Source: Crocinitomicaceae bacterium (GTDB taxonomy: Bacteria; Bacteroidota; Bacteroidia; Flavobacteriales_D; Parvicellaceae). Taken from it: a stretch of 55,170 bases of DNA. A program made the position numbers and the translations under genes. Positions 1 to 10,051 of this stretch are shown here, piece by piece. The DNA is taken from contig NZID01000045.1 of assembly GCA_002691605.1 (NCBI GenBank), positions 2,567 to 57,736 on the forward strand, written 5' to 3'. The notes under the pieces are model-generated. The model was not told the origin of the DNA. It did not search any database and saw only the letters and a program-made list of their open reading frames with translations. Position 1 is the stretch's first letter; each line of letters begins with the position of its first letter.

Positions 1-2662
1 TATAGGTCAAGGTTATTATGGTACTGTAACTCCAAATGTTATCAAAAGAAATATTTTGTGTAACCCAGGTTGGTATACAGCATACACACCTTATCAAGCG
101 GAAATAGCGCAAGGCAGACTAGAAGCTCTTTTAAATTTTCAAACCTTTGTGACCGATTTAACTGGTATGGAATTAGCAAATGCTTCACTTTTAGATGAAT
201 CTACAGCAGCTGCTGAATCAATGCTAATGTTTTATCACATGAGGACAAGATCTCAGGTAAAATCTAATGTAAATAAGTTTTTTGTTAGTGATGGTCTATT
301 TTTACAAACTAAAGAAGTATTAATTGCTAGAGCTGAACCTTTAGAAATTGAAATCATAACAGGCGATCCTGAAAAAATAGAATTAACCGATCAGTTTTTT
401 GGAGGTATTGTTCAATATCCTGATGCTTACGGAGAGATTTATGACTACAGTGAATTCACTTCTAAAGCTAAAACTTTAGAAATTCAGATTTCAGTTGTGG
501 CAGACATAATGAGTCTAGTTTTATTAAAAAGTCCCGGAAGTTGGGGCGCTGATGTTGTTGTTGGATCTACTCAAAGATTTGGAGTTCCTATGGGCTACGG
601 AGGACCTCATGCCGCCTTTTTTGCATGTAAAGAATCCCACAAGAGATACATTCCAGGAAGAATTATTGGAGTCTCTTTAGATGTACATGGAACCCCAGCA
701 TTAAGAATGGCACTTCAAACAAGAGAACAGCATATTAAAAGAGGAAAAGCAACTTCCAATATTTGTACTGCTCAAGCTCTTCTTGCAGTTATGGCCAGTA
801 TGTATGTAGTTTACCACGGACCTAAAGGTTTGAAAGAAATTGCTGAAACTATAGAGACTAAAACACTGAGATTAAAACAAGCATTAATTGAAAACGGCTT
901 TGAAGTTTCAAATTTAAACCAATTTGATACAATATGCTTTCAAGTCGATTCTTTGAAGGAGCTTAAAAGTTATCTGGAAAATAAAGAAATAAATATTGGT
1001 TACATAAATGATCATGCTACCATCTCTATTGACGAAACAACTTCCATATCTGACTTAAAATATTTAATTAACGCTCTTATTAAATTTAATAATCCTCATA
1101 AAGATTTAGAATTTAAAACCATTGAATCAAAAAGTACATTCCTTAAAAGAAGTTCAGCAATATTACAACAGAACATTTTTAATTCTTATCATTCTGAAAC
1201 TGAAATGATGAGATATATTAAAAAATTAGAAAATAAAGACCTCTCTTTAGTTCATGCAATGATATCCTTAGGCTCCTGTACTATGAAGCTAAATGCTGCT
1301 ACTGAAATGGAACCTATTACCTGGGCAAAATTTGCCAATCTGCATCCATTTACACCAGTTGACCAAACGGAAGGATATCAACAAATTTTTAATGAATTAG
1401 CCGAAGATCTTAGCGAAATAACTGGTTTTGATAAAGTTTCCCTTCAACCAAACAGTGGAGCTCAAGGAGAATACAGTGGTTTAATGGTTATTAGAGCGTA
1501 TCACATTTCTAATAATGAAGGTCATCGAAAAATTTGTCTAATTCCAACTAGTGCTCATGGAACTAATCCTGCTAGTGCAGTAATGGCAGGTATGGAGGTT
1601 GTTTTAATCAAATGTGATGAACTAGGAAATATAGATTTAAATGACCTTAAAAATAAAGTAAAAACCCATGCTGACAATCTTTCAGCGTTAATGGTTACTT
1701 ATCCTTCTACTCACGGAGTTTTTGAAGAAAATATCAAGGAAATCACTTCTATTATTCATCAATCAGGAGGACAAGTATATATGGATGGAGCCAATATGAA
1801 CGCTCAAGTAGGTCTAACATCTCCAGGTCTTATAGGTGCTGATGTTTGCCATTTAAACCTTCATAAAACTTTTGCGATACCTCATGGTGGTGGAGGTCCT
1901 GGAATGGGTCCTATTGGAGTAGCAAAACATTTATCCCCGTTTTTACCAAGTAATCCAATTATTAAAACAGGGGGAGAAAAGGGAATTAAAGCAATTAATG
2001 GTGCCCCTTGGGGAAGTGCATTAATTTTAATTATTTCTTATGGTTACATAAAACTTTTAGGTGCTGAAGGTTTAAAAAAATCTACTGAAATGGCTATTTT
2101 AAATGCAAATTATTTGAAAGCTAAATTGAAAAATTATTATAACGTACTTTATTGTGGACCAACTGGAAAAGTTGCACACGAAATGATTCTAGATTGTAGA
2201 TTATTTAAAAAAGAATCCTCTGTAGAAGTAGAAGATATAGCAAAAAGATTGATGGATTATGGATTTCATGCTCCTACAGTTAGTTTTCCAGTAGCAGGTA
2301 CTTTAATGATTGAACCTACTGAAAGTGAATCTTTAAACGAATTAAATAGATTTGCAGAGGCTATGATTAATATCAGAAAAGAAATTAACGAAATAAAGGA
2401 AGGTGTTTATGATATAGATAACAATGTATTAAAAAATGCTCCTCATACAGCCTACGAAGCAATTAATGAAAATTGGAATCACCCTTATTCTAGACAAAAG
2501 GCAGTATATCCAAATATCAATCAAGTAAATAATAAATTTTGGCCCCCAATCGGAAGAGTTGATAATGCCTATGGGGATAGAAATTTAATCTGTAATTGCC
2601 TTCCCTTGGAAAATTATGAAAAAAACATAGCAACTGTTTCCAATTTAAATGAAATATTATGA
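1..2662 (+). CDS. gcvP: Glycine dehydrogenase (decarboxylating), P-protein, 5' end outside window
   Basis: P-protein of the glycine cleavage system: PLP-dependent decarboxylation of glycine and transfer of aminomethyl to the lipoyl H-protein in the cytoplasm. The reading frame is open from base 2, so the gene begins before the window; the codons before base 56 (IGQGYYGTVTPNVIKRNI) match the conserved P-protein N-terminal region, so the TTG at 56 is not a real start. The PLP lysine lies in LNLHKTF (codon at 1865), followed by the glycine-rich loop HGGGGPGMGP. The C-terminal half and its end look complete. About 60-80 N-terminal residues are missing compared with the usual ~950. The stop overlaps the next start by 4 bases (ATGA). 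Identity is certain from family motifs. Confidence 0.97.
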   Translation, partial: IGQGYYGTVTPNVIKRNILCNPGWYTAYTPYQAEIAQGRLEALLNFQTFVTDLTGMELANASLLDESTAAAESMLMFYHMRTRSQVKSNVNKFFVSDGLFLQTKEVLIARAEPLEIEIITGDPEKIELTDQFFGGIVQYPDAYGEIYDYSEFTSKAKTLEIQISVVADIMSLVLLKSPGSWGADVVVGSTQRFGVPMGYGGPHAAFFACKESHKRYIPGRIIGVSLDVHGTPALRMALQTREQHIKRGKATSNICTAQALLAVMASMYVVYHGPKGLKEIAETIETKTLRLKQALIENGFEVSNLNQFDTICFQVDSLKELKSYLENKEINIGYINDHATISIDETTSISDLKYLINALIKFNNPHKDLEFKTIESKSTFLKRSSAILQQNIFNSYHSETEMMRYIKKLENKDLSLVHAMISLGSCTMKLNAATEMEPITWAKFANLHPFTPVDQTEGYQQIFNELAEDLSEITGFDKVSLQPNSGAQGEYSGLMVIRAYHISNNEGHRKICLIPTSAHGTNPASAVMAGMEVVLIKCDELGNIDLNDLKNKVKTHADNLSALMVTYPSTHGVFEENIKEITSIIHQSGGQVYMDGANMNAQVGLTSPGLIGADVCHLNLHKTFAIPHGGGGPGMGPIGVAKHLSPFLPSNPIIKTGGEKGIKAINGAPWGSALILIISYGYIKLLGAEGLKKSTEMAILNANYLKAKLKNYYNVLYCGPTGKVAHEMILDCRLFKKESSVEVEDIAKRLMDYGFHAPTVSFPVAGTLMIEPTESESLNELNRFAEAMINIRKEINEIKEGVYDIDNNVLKNAPHTAYEAINENWNHPYSRQKAVYPNINQVNNKFWPPIGRVDNAYGDRNLICNCLPLENYEKNIATVSNLNEIL

Positions 2663-4518
2663 AAACTCTAATTAAAATTTTTTTTTCCACTTTTATACTT
2701 TATAGTCAAACTTTTGGACAAGTTTTAAAAAGCAACTTTGACATACATAATAACAAACCCTTATCAAATTATCAATCTACATTAAATAAGTCTTCTGGAG
2801 ATACTATTATTTATAATACTTTTGATGATGTAAATGATTGGACTATTAGTGCAGCAAATTTACAAGGTCAATGGCAAATTGTAAGTACCACTCCACAATA
2901 TGTTGATCAATATGTGGGATCTATGGCATCCTCAAGTGCTAGTGATGGATTTGCTGTTTTTGATGGAATACAGCACTTAATTGCAGGATCAGTTGATTTT
3001 CAAGATGCAACTATAGAACTAAATGATACCATTGATCTGTCAAACTATCCTAGTGTTACTTTAGAATTTGAACAAAGATATAGAGCATTTAATTATGATA
3101 AAACTTATGTAGAATTGTCTACAGATTTTGGAACTACATGGACCCAAATTCAAATCAATGATCAAGTTGCTACAAATGATCCAGCTATTCAAGAATTAGT
3201 TGGTATAAATATTTCTTCTAATGTTGGAGGACAATCAAATGTCAAAATAAGGTTCAGGTGGATAAGTGATAGTGATGATAATTCTTATGGTTCAGGATAT
3301 GGGTGGTTAATTGATGACTTAAAAATAATTGTTCCTCCTGAGAATGATGTTCAAAACCTTTCTTCTTGGATCTACGGTGAAAACAGCTCAGGCGCTGAAT
3401 ATGGTAGAACTCCAATTGCACATACTGAACAAAATTACTTTGTTGGTGCATCAGTTTACAATTATGGATCCATGGCTCAAAATAATGTTACTGTTAACGG
3501 TGATTTTACAGGACCTACAAATTTTACTACATCTGCATCAATTAATTTAATTGAAAGCGATTCTACTAAAATAGTAGAAAGTTTAAATTCTGTATCGTTA
3601 TCTGTGGGAAATTATACTGGAGTAATTACGGTAACTTCATTTGGAGACACACTAGGATCTGGAAATTTTGATGATAATACATATTTAAGAAATTTTGAAA
3701 TTACAAATGATGTATACTCATTGGACGGAATAGGTAATCATCCTTCTGATTATGAATCAATCGGTTCATTAGGAAGTAATTCATGGACAAGTGCCGCAGA
3801 TGGATTGGTATGCGCTACCTTATATCCATTTAAACAACAAGAAGTTATTAATTCTGTAAGAGCCTATTTACAAAGTTCTTCTGTTGCTCAAAGTGAAGTA
3901 ATTTTGTATATTTTAGACTCTTTAAGTTTTATTAATGGATTATTTAGTAATTCATATTTTATTTCTGAACTTTACACAGTGACCCCACAAGACATTAGTA
4001 ATGGCTACATTGAAATACCTGTTGCTAATCTAACTGGCTGGGATCCATCAACAAACAGCTCATCGTGGGAAAATTTAACCCTACCTCCTGGAAGTTATTA
4101 TGCTGCTCTTGAACTTTACAGTGGCGGAAATACTTACGACATAAGAATTCTCGATGATAATACCGTAGCACAACCAGCGTGGTCAAGCGCAATTTGGTTT
4201 CCTGGAGATCAGGCATATACAAATGGAAACGCTTTTGCAATTAGAATGAACTTAGGTGCTAACGTTAATACTGAAGAAAATAATTTTATTAATTTGAAAT
4301 TATATCCTAATCCAGCCAAAAATTCAATCAATGTATTTATTGACAATAATCATTTTAGTGATTATGTTTTAATTGATTTTACTGGAAAAGTACTATTAAC
4401 CGGTCAATTTTTTAATTCCTTAAATTTAGATCTTAGTTCTTTTAAAGAAGGAGTATATTTTCTAAAAGTTACTAATCAACAAAATAAATTTGTCAGAAAA
4501 ATAACCATTAACAAGTAA
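2659..4518 (+). CDS. Secreted T9SS cargo protein, first of three related genes
   Basis: A 619-residue protein predicted to be exported by the Sec system and then by T9SS; its biochemical role is unknown. Residues 1-20 form a signal peptide ending TFG|Q. Residues ~50-225 look like a beta jelly-roll (repeated 'ELSTDFGTTW', 'GWLIDDLKI' patterns as in MAM/laminin-G-like folds), ~228-350 resemble a CARDB/Ig-like region, and ~350-535 form a module beginning NDVYSLDG that is shared with the next gene. Residues ~545-619 are a type A T9SS sorting domain (LKLYPNPAKN, then GVYFLKVT and a Lys-rich end). No catalytic motif was recognised. It starts inside the gcvP stop (ATGA), an unusual coupling of a secreted protein to a cytoplasmic enzyme. 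Surface adhesin or carbohydrate-binding roles are guesses. Confidence 0.85.
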   Translation: MKTLIKIFFSTFILYSQTFGQVLKSNFDIHNNKPLSNYQSTLNKSSGDTIIYNTFDDVNDWTISAANLQGQWQIVSTTPQYVDQYVGSMASSSASDGFAVFDGIQHLIAGSVDFQDATIELNDTIDLSNYPSVTLEFEQRYRAFNYDKTYVELSTDFGTTWTQIQINDQVATNDPAIQELVGINISSNVGGQSNVKIRFRWISDSDDNSYGSGYGWLIDDLKIIVPPENDVQNLSSWIYGENSSGAEYGRTPIAHTEQNYFVGASVYNYGSMAQNNVTVNGDFTGPTNFTTSASINLIESDSTKIVESLNSVSLSVGNYTGVITVTSFGDTLGSGNFDDNTYLRNFEITNDVYSLDGIGNHPSDYESIGSLGSNSWTSAADGLVCATLYPFKQQEVINSVRAYLQSSSVAQSEVILYILDSLSFINGLFSNSYFISELYTVTPQDISNGYIEIPVANLTGWDPSTNSSSWENLTLPPGSYYAALELYSGGNTYDIRILDDNTVAQPAWSSAIWFPGDQAYTNGNAFAIRMNLGANVNTEENNFINLKLYPNPAKNSINVFIDNNHFSDYVLIDFTGKVLLTGQFFNSLNLDLSSFKEGVYFLKVTNQQNKFVRKITINK

Positions 4519-4616
4519 ATTTTTTACAGAATTTGTTTAACATAAATAAATACAGAAACTTTAATACGTTTTTTTCTTATAATTATTTTTTCTTATTATT
4601 GTTTTAATAAACACAA

Positions 4617-6581
4617 ATGAAAATAATAATGAAAAAAATTTACTTATCAATTTTATGTGTATTAACTAGCTTTGCTTTTAGTGCGCAATCTTCTTCTAAT
4701 CAGCTTGCGAAAAAGCACGAAGTTATTTTAGAAAAAATTAAGCCAAATCTAGCCGCTCAACCTAAAGGAGTTGTTCTTTGGGAAAATCAATTTGATACTC
4801 CAAGCGACTGGATTACAGATAATAGCTGTACCTATTCTACTTATAATATTGTGGGGGGTTATGACTATGCAAATGGAACTTCAATTAGTTCTACATCTAC
4901 TTGTACTTCTCCAGGAACGGTTGCAATTGATCCAAATACTGGAAATACTGCTAATTGGAGATTTGAGACTGATGGCAACCTTATACCTGTAAGTGTATTA
5001 TCTCCATTTGCAGCAGCATCAACTTCAAATGGTTTTCTATTTATTGATTCAGATGCCACGGGTGGCGGTGATGGGGATGGAACACCCATTTTTGTAACAG
5101 CTACTATAGCTACGCCTATTGATTTAACAGGTGAAAATAGTGTAGTACTTTCTTTCTCACATAATTACAGATGGTGGCAAGATACTAGAGGGGTGAGAGT
5201 ATCTGGTGACAACGGTGCAAGTTGGGTTCAATATGAAATTACCAACAATTCGGGTTATCCAAATGATCAGAATTCTGGAAATCCAGAAATTACAAGCATT
5301 GATGTTTCCGCTGACGTTGGAGGTCAATCCCAAGTTTTGATACAATTTTATTATGAAGATAATGACTTCTGGGCTTGGTATTGGGCAGTTGATGATGTAA
5401 AGATTTCCAGAAAAGATTTAAACAATGTACAAAATAATGCAGCTTGGATTTATGGGGAATCAACAAATTTCGCAGAGTATGGAAGAACTCCATTAACACA
5501 AATGGATCAAGACTGGGTAGTTGGAGTTGAAGTTTCTAATGATGGAGTAAATGGGCAATCAAACGTTACATTATTAGCTGATTTTGGAACTTTTACTGCT
5601 ACTGCTTCGATGTCAGATACACTTTACGCAGACTCATCAAGTTATGTTGAAACTCTTACTGACTTATCAATGTTAGGAACTGGTGTTTACCAAGGGACTT
5701 ATACTGTAACCTCAGACTCTGACCAAGTAGGCGGTCCTAATTTTGTAGACAATGTTCAGGAGAGGAACTTTGAAATTACTACTGATGTCTATTCTTTAGA
5801 CGGAATTGATAATCACCCTGCTGGTACTCAAACATTAGGAGGATACGGAAGTTACACCTGGCCTACTGATGCTTCAGATGGTTTAATATGTGCTACAATG
5901 TATCCTTTTTTAAATAACGATACTATTAATTCTGTAAGAGCATATCTTACTTCAAGCACAGTAGCTGATGCAGAAGTTATTTTATATATAATTGATTCTA
6001 CAGGTTATATGAATGGTAATTTTGGAGCTGCTATTTTTACATCTGATTTATATATAGTTACTCCTAACGATGTTGCAAATGGATATATTGAGATTCCAGT
6101 TGGTTTTCAAAATGGAAATATTTTTGAAAGTTTGCCTGTAGTGGCAGGAAACTACTATGCATGTTTAGAACTTTATAGTGGAGGAGGTACTTTCGATATA
6201 GGTATTATTGATGATGCTACGGTTGTTCAACCAGCTTGGTCAAGTGCTATTTGGTATCCATTAGATCAAGCATATACCAATTCTAACTCATTTGCAATTA
6301 GACTAAATTTAGGAGATAATTCTATAGATTATACTGGTATCTCAGAAAACTTAAATACCATCCAAATTTATCCTAATCCGGCATCAAATTTTATTAATAT
6401 CTCTACTACAACAAGTGAATCTAGTGAATTAGTAATCAAAGATATGGCAGGAAAGGTTGTTCATACTGATAATTTTAACTTGAAAATTAATGTGAATACT
6501 GAGAATTTTGCCAAAGGAACTTACTTAATTGATGTCAAAAATACTCAAGGTATTTTCTCTAAGAAAATAACAATTAAATAA
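4617..6581 (+). CDS. Secreted T9SS cargo protein, paralogue of the preceding gene
   Basis: A 654-residue exported protein with the same order of parts as its upstream neighbour: signal peptide, jelly-roll-like region (two similar 'SGDNGASW' and 'WAVDDVKISRK' segments), Ig-like region, the DVYSLDG module at ~390-560, and a type A T9SS sorting domain from ~583 (IQIYPNPASN, ending KKITIK). The DVYSLDG modules align almost without gaps (INSVRAYL, EVILYI, QPAWSSAIW shared), so the two genes arose by tandem duplication. Two in-frame ATGs lie 12 bases apart; the second, at 4629, gives a more typical signal peptide (MKKIYLSILC) and may be the true start. A strong terminator follows at 6602. Function unknown. 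Confidence 0.85.
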   Translation: MKIIMKKIYLSILCVLTSFAFSAQSSSNQLAKKHEVILEKIKPNLAAQPKGVVLWENQFDTPSDWITDNSCTYSTYNIVGGYDYANGTSISSTSTCTSPGTVAIDPNTGNTANWRFETDGNLIPVSVLSPFAAASTSNGFLFIDSDATGGGDGDGTPIFVTATIATPIDLTGENSVVLSFSHNYRWWQDTRGVRVSGDNGASWVQYEITNNSGYPNDQNSGNPEITSIDVSADVGGQSQVLIQFYYEDNDFWAWYWAVDDVKISRKDLNNVQNNAAWIYGESTNFAEYGRTPLTQMDQDWVVGVEVSNDGVNGQSNVTLLADFGTFTATASMSDTLYADSSSYVETLTDLSMLGTGVYQGTYTVTSDSDQVGGPNFVDNVQERNFEITTDVYSLDGIDNHPAGTQTLGGYGSYTWPTDASDGLICATMYPFLNNDTINSVRAYLTSSTVADAEVILYIIDSTGYMNGNFGAAIFTSDLYIVTPNDVANGYIEIPVGFQNGNIFESLPVVAGNYYACLELYSGGGTFDIGIIDDATVVQPAWSSAIWYPLDQAYTNSNSFAIRLNLGDNSIDYTGISENLNTIQIYPNPASNFINISTTTSESSELVIKDMAGKVVHTDNFNLKINVNTENFAKGTYLIDVKNTQGIFSKKITIK

Positions 6582-6601
6582 GTATTTTAAACACTAATTT
6601 G

Positions 6602-6627
6602 AAAGGGGAGTAAACTCCCCTTTTTTT
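6602..6627 (+). terminator. Rho-independent terminator after the second cargo gene
   Basis: GGGGAG (6605-6610) and CTCCCC (6615-6620) form a perfect stem around a TAAA loop, extended by AAA/TTT, and run straight into seven T residues. It lies 20 bases after the stop at 6581, so the third cargo gene needs its own promoter or depends on readthrough. Confidence 0.9.
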
Positions 6628-6708
6628 ATTCTTTTAAGATTACAAAAATTTTATTTCATTAATAAAATTCATATATTTAACTAAAAATTAACAAATAAAA
6701 TACACAAT

Positions 6709-8427
6709 ATGAAAAAACTATTACTAAGTACATTCATCTTATTATTTACATGTATTAGCACTTATAGCCAAGGAACTATTGAGTTTACTGTTGAAGCTCC
6801 TGCTTCCATTGCGGGAGCATATGGATTTACATCAACTAATGATGTAGCCGGTTGGGGAAGTCCCGATTTAACAGATACCGCTAATGCTGTAATGGATACT
6901 TTAATGTTTGTAGAAGACGGAACTACAGGAACAAATCCTCAAGGAAATCCTATTTCTCAAGAAGGTTGTTTCCCTTTAACCAATGATTTAACTGGTAAAA
7001 TTGCCGTAATTTGGAGAAATACATGCCAATTTGGTGTTAAAATACAAAACGCCCAAAATGCTGGTGCAATAGCTGCTATTATTATCAATAGAGAACCAGG
7101 ATTGGTTAATATGGCACCTGGAGATAGTGGTGCAGTATGTACTATACCTGCAATTTTTGTTGAAGATGCAACTGGAGCAATTATTACTGCTGAAATGGCG
7201 AATGGTCCAGTTGTTGCTTTTATTGGCGCTAGAAACTTTGATAACAATTTATCAATCACTGCTGCAGACGTTATCAGACCAGAAGCTGCTTCTACACCTG
7301 CTGCTTATGCTCAGGACAATTCCGAATACGAAGTTCAAGTTGGAAGTTGGGTGGTTAACAAAGGTAATCTTGATGGTAATGCAATTTTAAATGCTAAAAT
7401 TACTACCTCAGGAGGTACGACTTTGTATGATCAATCTACGGCCTCTACGCCAATTTTAGCTGGCGACAGTGCTTATTTTTCATTACCAACATTTAGCCAA
7501 GCATCATATAGTACTGATATGTATAACATTACTTATTCAGTAGACACTACAGGCGATGAATTTCAAAGTGATAATTCAGTATCACAAGACTTTCATATTA
7601 GCAATACTAAGTATTCTAATGTGCCATTGGACTCCAATGAAAACATGATATTAAGTCCCTTTTACAGACCTAGTAATGCAACTGGTAGTGTTAGTGTATG
7701 TGCTCCTTTCGTCGATCCAAATGCCAGTAGAATGGCTGCTATGGGTTTAAGTTTTGCTGCAGTTTGTAGTGGTTGTGATCTTTCAAATAGATATTTCACT
7801 ACTTATCTTCATGAATGGGGAGACGTATTTACTGACCTAGACGATCCCAATGCAAATATAACTAGTATAAATACTATTGGAACAGGGGAATATACTTATC
7901 CAAATGATTCAGCGTACCAAGAAATATACGTGCCTTTTACAGATCCAGTTGACTTGTTAGATAACCAGAGATACTTGTTCTGTGTAAATACTTACGATGT
8001 TGATATTTATATTGGGTTCGACGATAACCTAGATTATAACCAAAATATAACGAATGTCTATAAACAACCTGTAAGTGTAGTTGAAAATAATGGGTCATGG
8101 TACATTACTGGATTTGGTAGTGATGTAACTGCAGGAATTTCAGTTGAACTGACCACTAATTTAAATATTGAAGATAAGCAACTTTCAAATGTAGATGCCT
8201 ATCCAAACCCAGCAACTAACGTGGTATCTATCCCTTTAAATGGATACAATGGTAAAGGAACAATTAAAATACTAGATGTCACTGGTAAATTAATTGCTAC
8301 TAAATCTGTTAATGCAAATAACTTAATTTCAGTAGATGTAACCGATATATCTAACGGAAATTACCTATTTGATTTGAACTTAGAAGATGGAAGATCTGCT
8401 AAACTCAACATAGTGATTAGTAAATAA
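6709..8427 (+). CDS. Secreted T9SS cargo protein with PA (protease-associated) domain
   Basis: A 572-residue exported protein. Residues 1-20 are a signal peptide (cleavage near TYS|Q). Residues ~65-165 match the protease-associated (PA) domain pattern: GKIAVIWRNTCQFGVKIQNA, then AGAIAAIIINREPG and a PAIFVEDATG segment. In families with this domain it often sits beside a peptidase, but no peptidase domain is present here. Residues ~190-295 are Ig-like. Residues ~300-480 are a divergent counterpart of the DVYSLDG-type module in the two upstream genes, here with an unusual Cys cluster (AAVCSGCD). Residues ~494-572 are a type A T9SS sorting domain (DAYPNPATN, GNYLFDL). It is flanked by terminators on both sides. 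Substrate and role are unknown. Confidence 0.85.
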   Translation: MKKLLLSTFILLFTCISTYSQGTIEFTVEAPASIAGAYGFTSTNDVAGWGSPDLTDTANAVMDTLMFVEDGTTGTNPQGNPISQEGCFPLTNDLTGKIAVIWRNTCQFGVKIQNAQNAGAIAAIIINREPGLVNMAPGDSGAVCTIPAIFVEDATGAIITAEMANGPVVAFIGARNFDNNLSITAADVIRPEAASTPAAYAQDNSEYEVQVGSWVVNKGNLDGNAILNAKITTSGGTTLYDQSTASTPILAGDSAYFSLPTFSQASYSTDMYNITYSVDTTGDEFQSDNSVSQDFHISNTKYSNVPLDSNENMILSPFYRPSNATGSVSVCAPFVDPNASRMAAMGLSFAAVCSGCDLSNRYFTTYLHEWGDVFTDLDDPNANITSINTIGTGEYTYPNDSAYQEIYVPFTDPVDLLDNQRYLFCVNTYDVDIYIGFDDNLDYNQNITNVYKQPVSVVENNGSWYITGFGSDVTAGISVELTTNLNIEDKQLSNVDAYPNPATNVVSIPLNGYNGKGTIKILDVTGKLIATKSVNANNLISVDVTDISNGNYLFDLNLEDGRSAKLNIVISK

Positions 8428-8450
8428 AACTATGAACTTAAATAATAATT

Positions 8451-8475
8451 AAAGGCCTCTATGGGGCCTTTTTTT
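8451..8475 (+). terminator. Rho-independent terminator between convergent genes
   Basis: AAAGGCC (8451-8457) pairs with GGCCTTT (8465-8471) around a 7-base loop and is followed by more T residues. It lies between the converging stops at 8427 and 8479. On the minus strand the stem is followed by a mixed A/T stretch, so termination of the mlaF transcript is possible but weaker. Confidence 0.8.
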
Positions 8476-8478
8476 GTA

Positions 8479-9225
8479 CTATTTTTTAATTTTTTGAAGG
8501 AATTTGGATACGTAAACAAAATCATGTAATTCTTTTACTTTTACGTCAAGTATTTCTTTTTTGTTACCCTCCCACATCTTTTCTCCACTGTCAATAAATA
8601 AAATATTGTCTCCAATTTCAAGTACAGAATTCATGTCATGAGTAATGACAATAGTGGTCATATTATATTCATCCGTAATCTCTTTTATTAAATCATCTAT
8701 AACAATAGCAGTAACTGGATCTAATCCAGAATTAGGCTCGTCACAAAATAAATATTTTGGTTGTAAAGAAATAGCACGAGCTATAGCAACCCTTTTTTGC
8801 ATACCACCACTAAGTTCAGATGGAAATAAATTATTTTTATTCAAAATATTAACCCTATTAAGACAAAAATTTACCCTTTCAAGAATTTCTTCATTTGAAA
8901 AGTTGGTAAACATTCTTAAGGGAAATGCAACATTTTCTTCAACATTTAAAGAATCAAAGAGAGCACTTGCTTGAAATAACATCCCAATTTCTTTTCTAAC
9001 CTCTTTTTTTTCTTTGGGTTTTAGATTTAGAAAACTTCTTTCATCATAAAAAACATCTCCATTATCAGGTTCAATTAAACCAACTATACATTTAGTTAAA
9101 ACAGATTTTCCAGAACCACTTTTACCAATAATTAAATTGGTTTTCCCCTTTTGAAATTTAAATGAAATATCTTTTAAAACTTTGTTTCCATTAAATGATT
9201 TAGATATATTATTAACTCTTATCAT
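8479..9225 (-). CDS. mlaF: ABC transporter ATP-binding protein, MlaF type
   Basis: Cytoplasmic ATPase (248 residues) of an Mla-type ABC complex that moves phospholipid between the inner and outer membranes. Walker A GKSGSGKS is at residues 34-41, the signature is LSGGMQKR, and Walker B is LFCDEPNSGLDP, followed by the H-loop VITHD. The 'SGGMQKRVAIARA' and 'EPNSGLDPVTA' wording is characteristic of the MlaF/YrbF branch rather than import ATPases. Its start overlaps the stop of the permease gene by 4 bases, so the two are co-translated. No MCE-domain (MlaD) gene is adjacent, so the substrate-binding partner must be elsewhere. The lipid substrate is inferred from the family. Confidence 0.88.
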   Translation of the reverse strand: MIRVNNISKSFNGNKVLKDISFKFQKGKTNLIIGKSGSGKSVLTKCIVGLIEPDNGDVFYDERSFLNLKPKEKKEVRKEIGMLFQASALFDSLNVEENVAFPLRMFTNFSNEEILERVNFCLNRVNILNKNNLFPSELSGGMQKRVAIARAISLQPKYLFCDEPNSGLDPVTAIVIDDLIKEITDEYNMTTIVITHDMNSVLEIGDNILFIDSGEKMWEGNKKEILDVKVKELHDFVYVSKFLQKIKK

Positions 9226-9968
9226 ATTAACATAAGTTGAGTTAAAATATAGTTAGCAAAAAGAATAAAAATACTGCTATAGACTACCGCATTGGTACTA
9301 GCTTTTCCTACTTCTAAAGCTCCTCCCTTTATATTTACATAATAGCCAAAGTAACTTGAAATACTGGTTATAAGAAACGCAAATACAATTGTTTTGGTTA
9401 ATGCGTATCTAATAAATACAAAATTGTCTTCAGAAAAAGATCTTATTCCTAAAATATATTGATTGACTGGAATAATTTCTGTAAAATAACAAACTAACCC
9501 TCCACCAAGGAAACCAAAAAACATACTATATATAATTACTATTGGAAAAATTAATAAAGAACCTAATATTTTAGGCCCTATTAGATAGCCTACTGAATTT
9601 ACACCCATAACTTCTAAAGCATCTACTTGCTCAGACAATTTCATTGTGCCCAATTCTGAAGCAATATTGGATCCTACCTTACCGGCTAAAATTAAAGATA
9701 TAATAGTTGGACAAAATTCTAGTAGCATCGATTGTTTTACTGTAAACCCTACAGTATAGTCTGGAATCCAGGCAGATTCTATAGCAGTAGCTGTCTGAAT
9801 AACTAAAACTGCTCCCATAAATGCAGACATTATAGAAACGATGAATAAAGAATTAATTCCTAGTTGAATTATTTCATCCAACAATCTTTTAAAATATGCT
9901 GCTATTTTTTCGGGTTTTTGAAAAATGTTATATAACATTATAATGTATTTCCCGAAATTATTAATCAT
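9222..9968 (-). CDS. mlaE: ABC transporter permease, MlaE type
   Basis: Inner-membrane permease (248 residues) partnering the downstream ATPase. It shows the MlaE family pattern: an amphipathic N terminus, a long hydrophobic segment with FMGAVLVIQTA, the conserved stretch LEFCPTIISLILAGKVGSNIASELGT, EQVDALEVMGVN, and hydrophobic C-terminal helices. Family members form a dimer that transports glycerophospholipids with MlaF and MlaD. Upstream lies a divergent spacer before the lipoprotein gene at 10052. Assignment to lipid transport rests on family membership. Confidence 0.88.
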   Translation of the reverse strand: MINNFGKYIIMLYNIFQKPEKIAAYFKRLLDEIIQLGINSLFIVSIMSAFMGAVLVIQTATAIESAWIPDYTVGFTVKQSMLLEFCPTIISLILAGKVGSNIASELGTMKLSEQVDALEVMGVNSVGYLIGPKILGSLLIFPIVIIYSMFFGFLGGGLVCYFTEIIPVNQYILGIRSFSEDNFVFIRYALTKTIVFAFLITSISSYFGYYVNIKGGALEVGKASTNAVVYSSIFILFANYILTQLMLI

Positions 9969-10051
9969 AAAAAATTTATAATAACCAAAATAAACAATAA
10001 TAATTGTGAATACATAAATGCAATCATTAATTTTATTGATTTAATAAGTTG

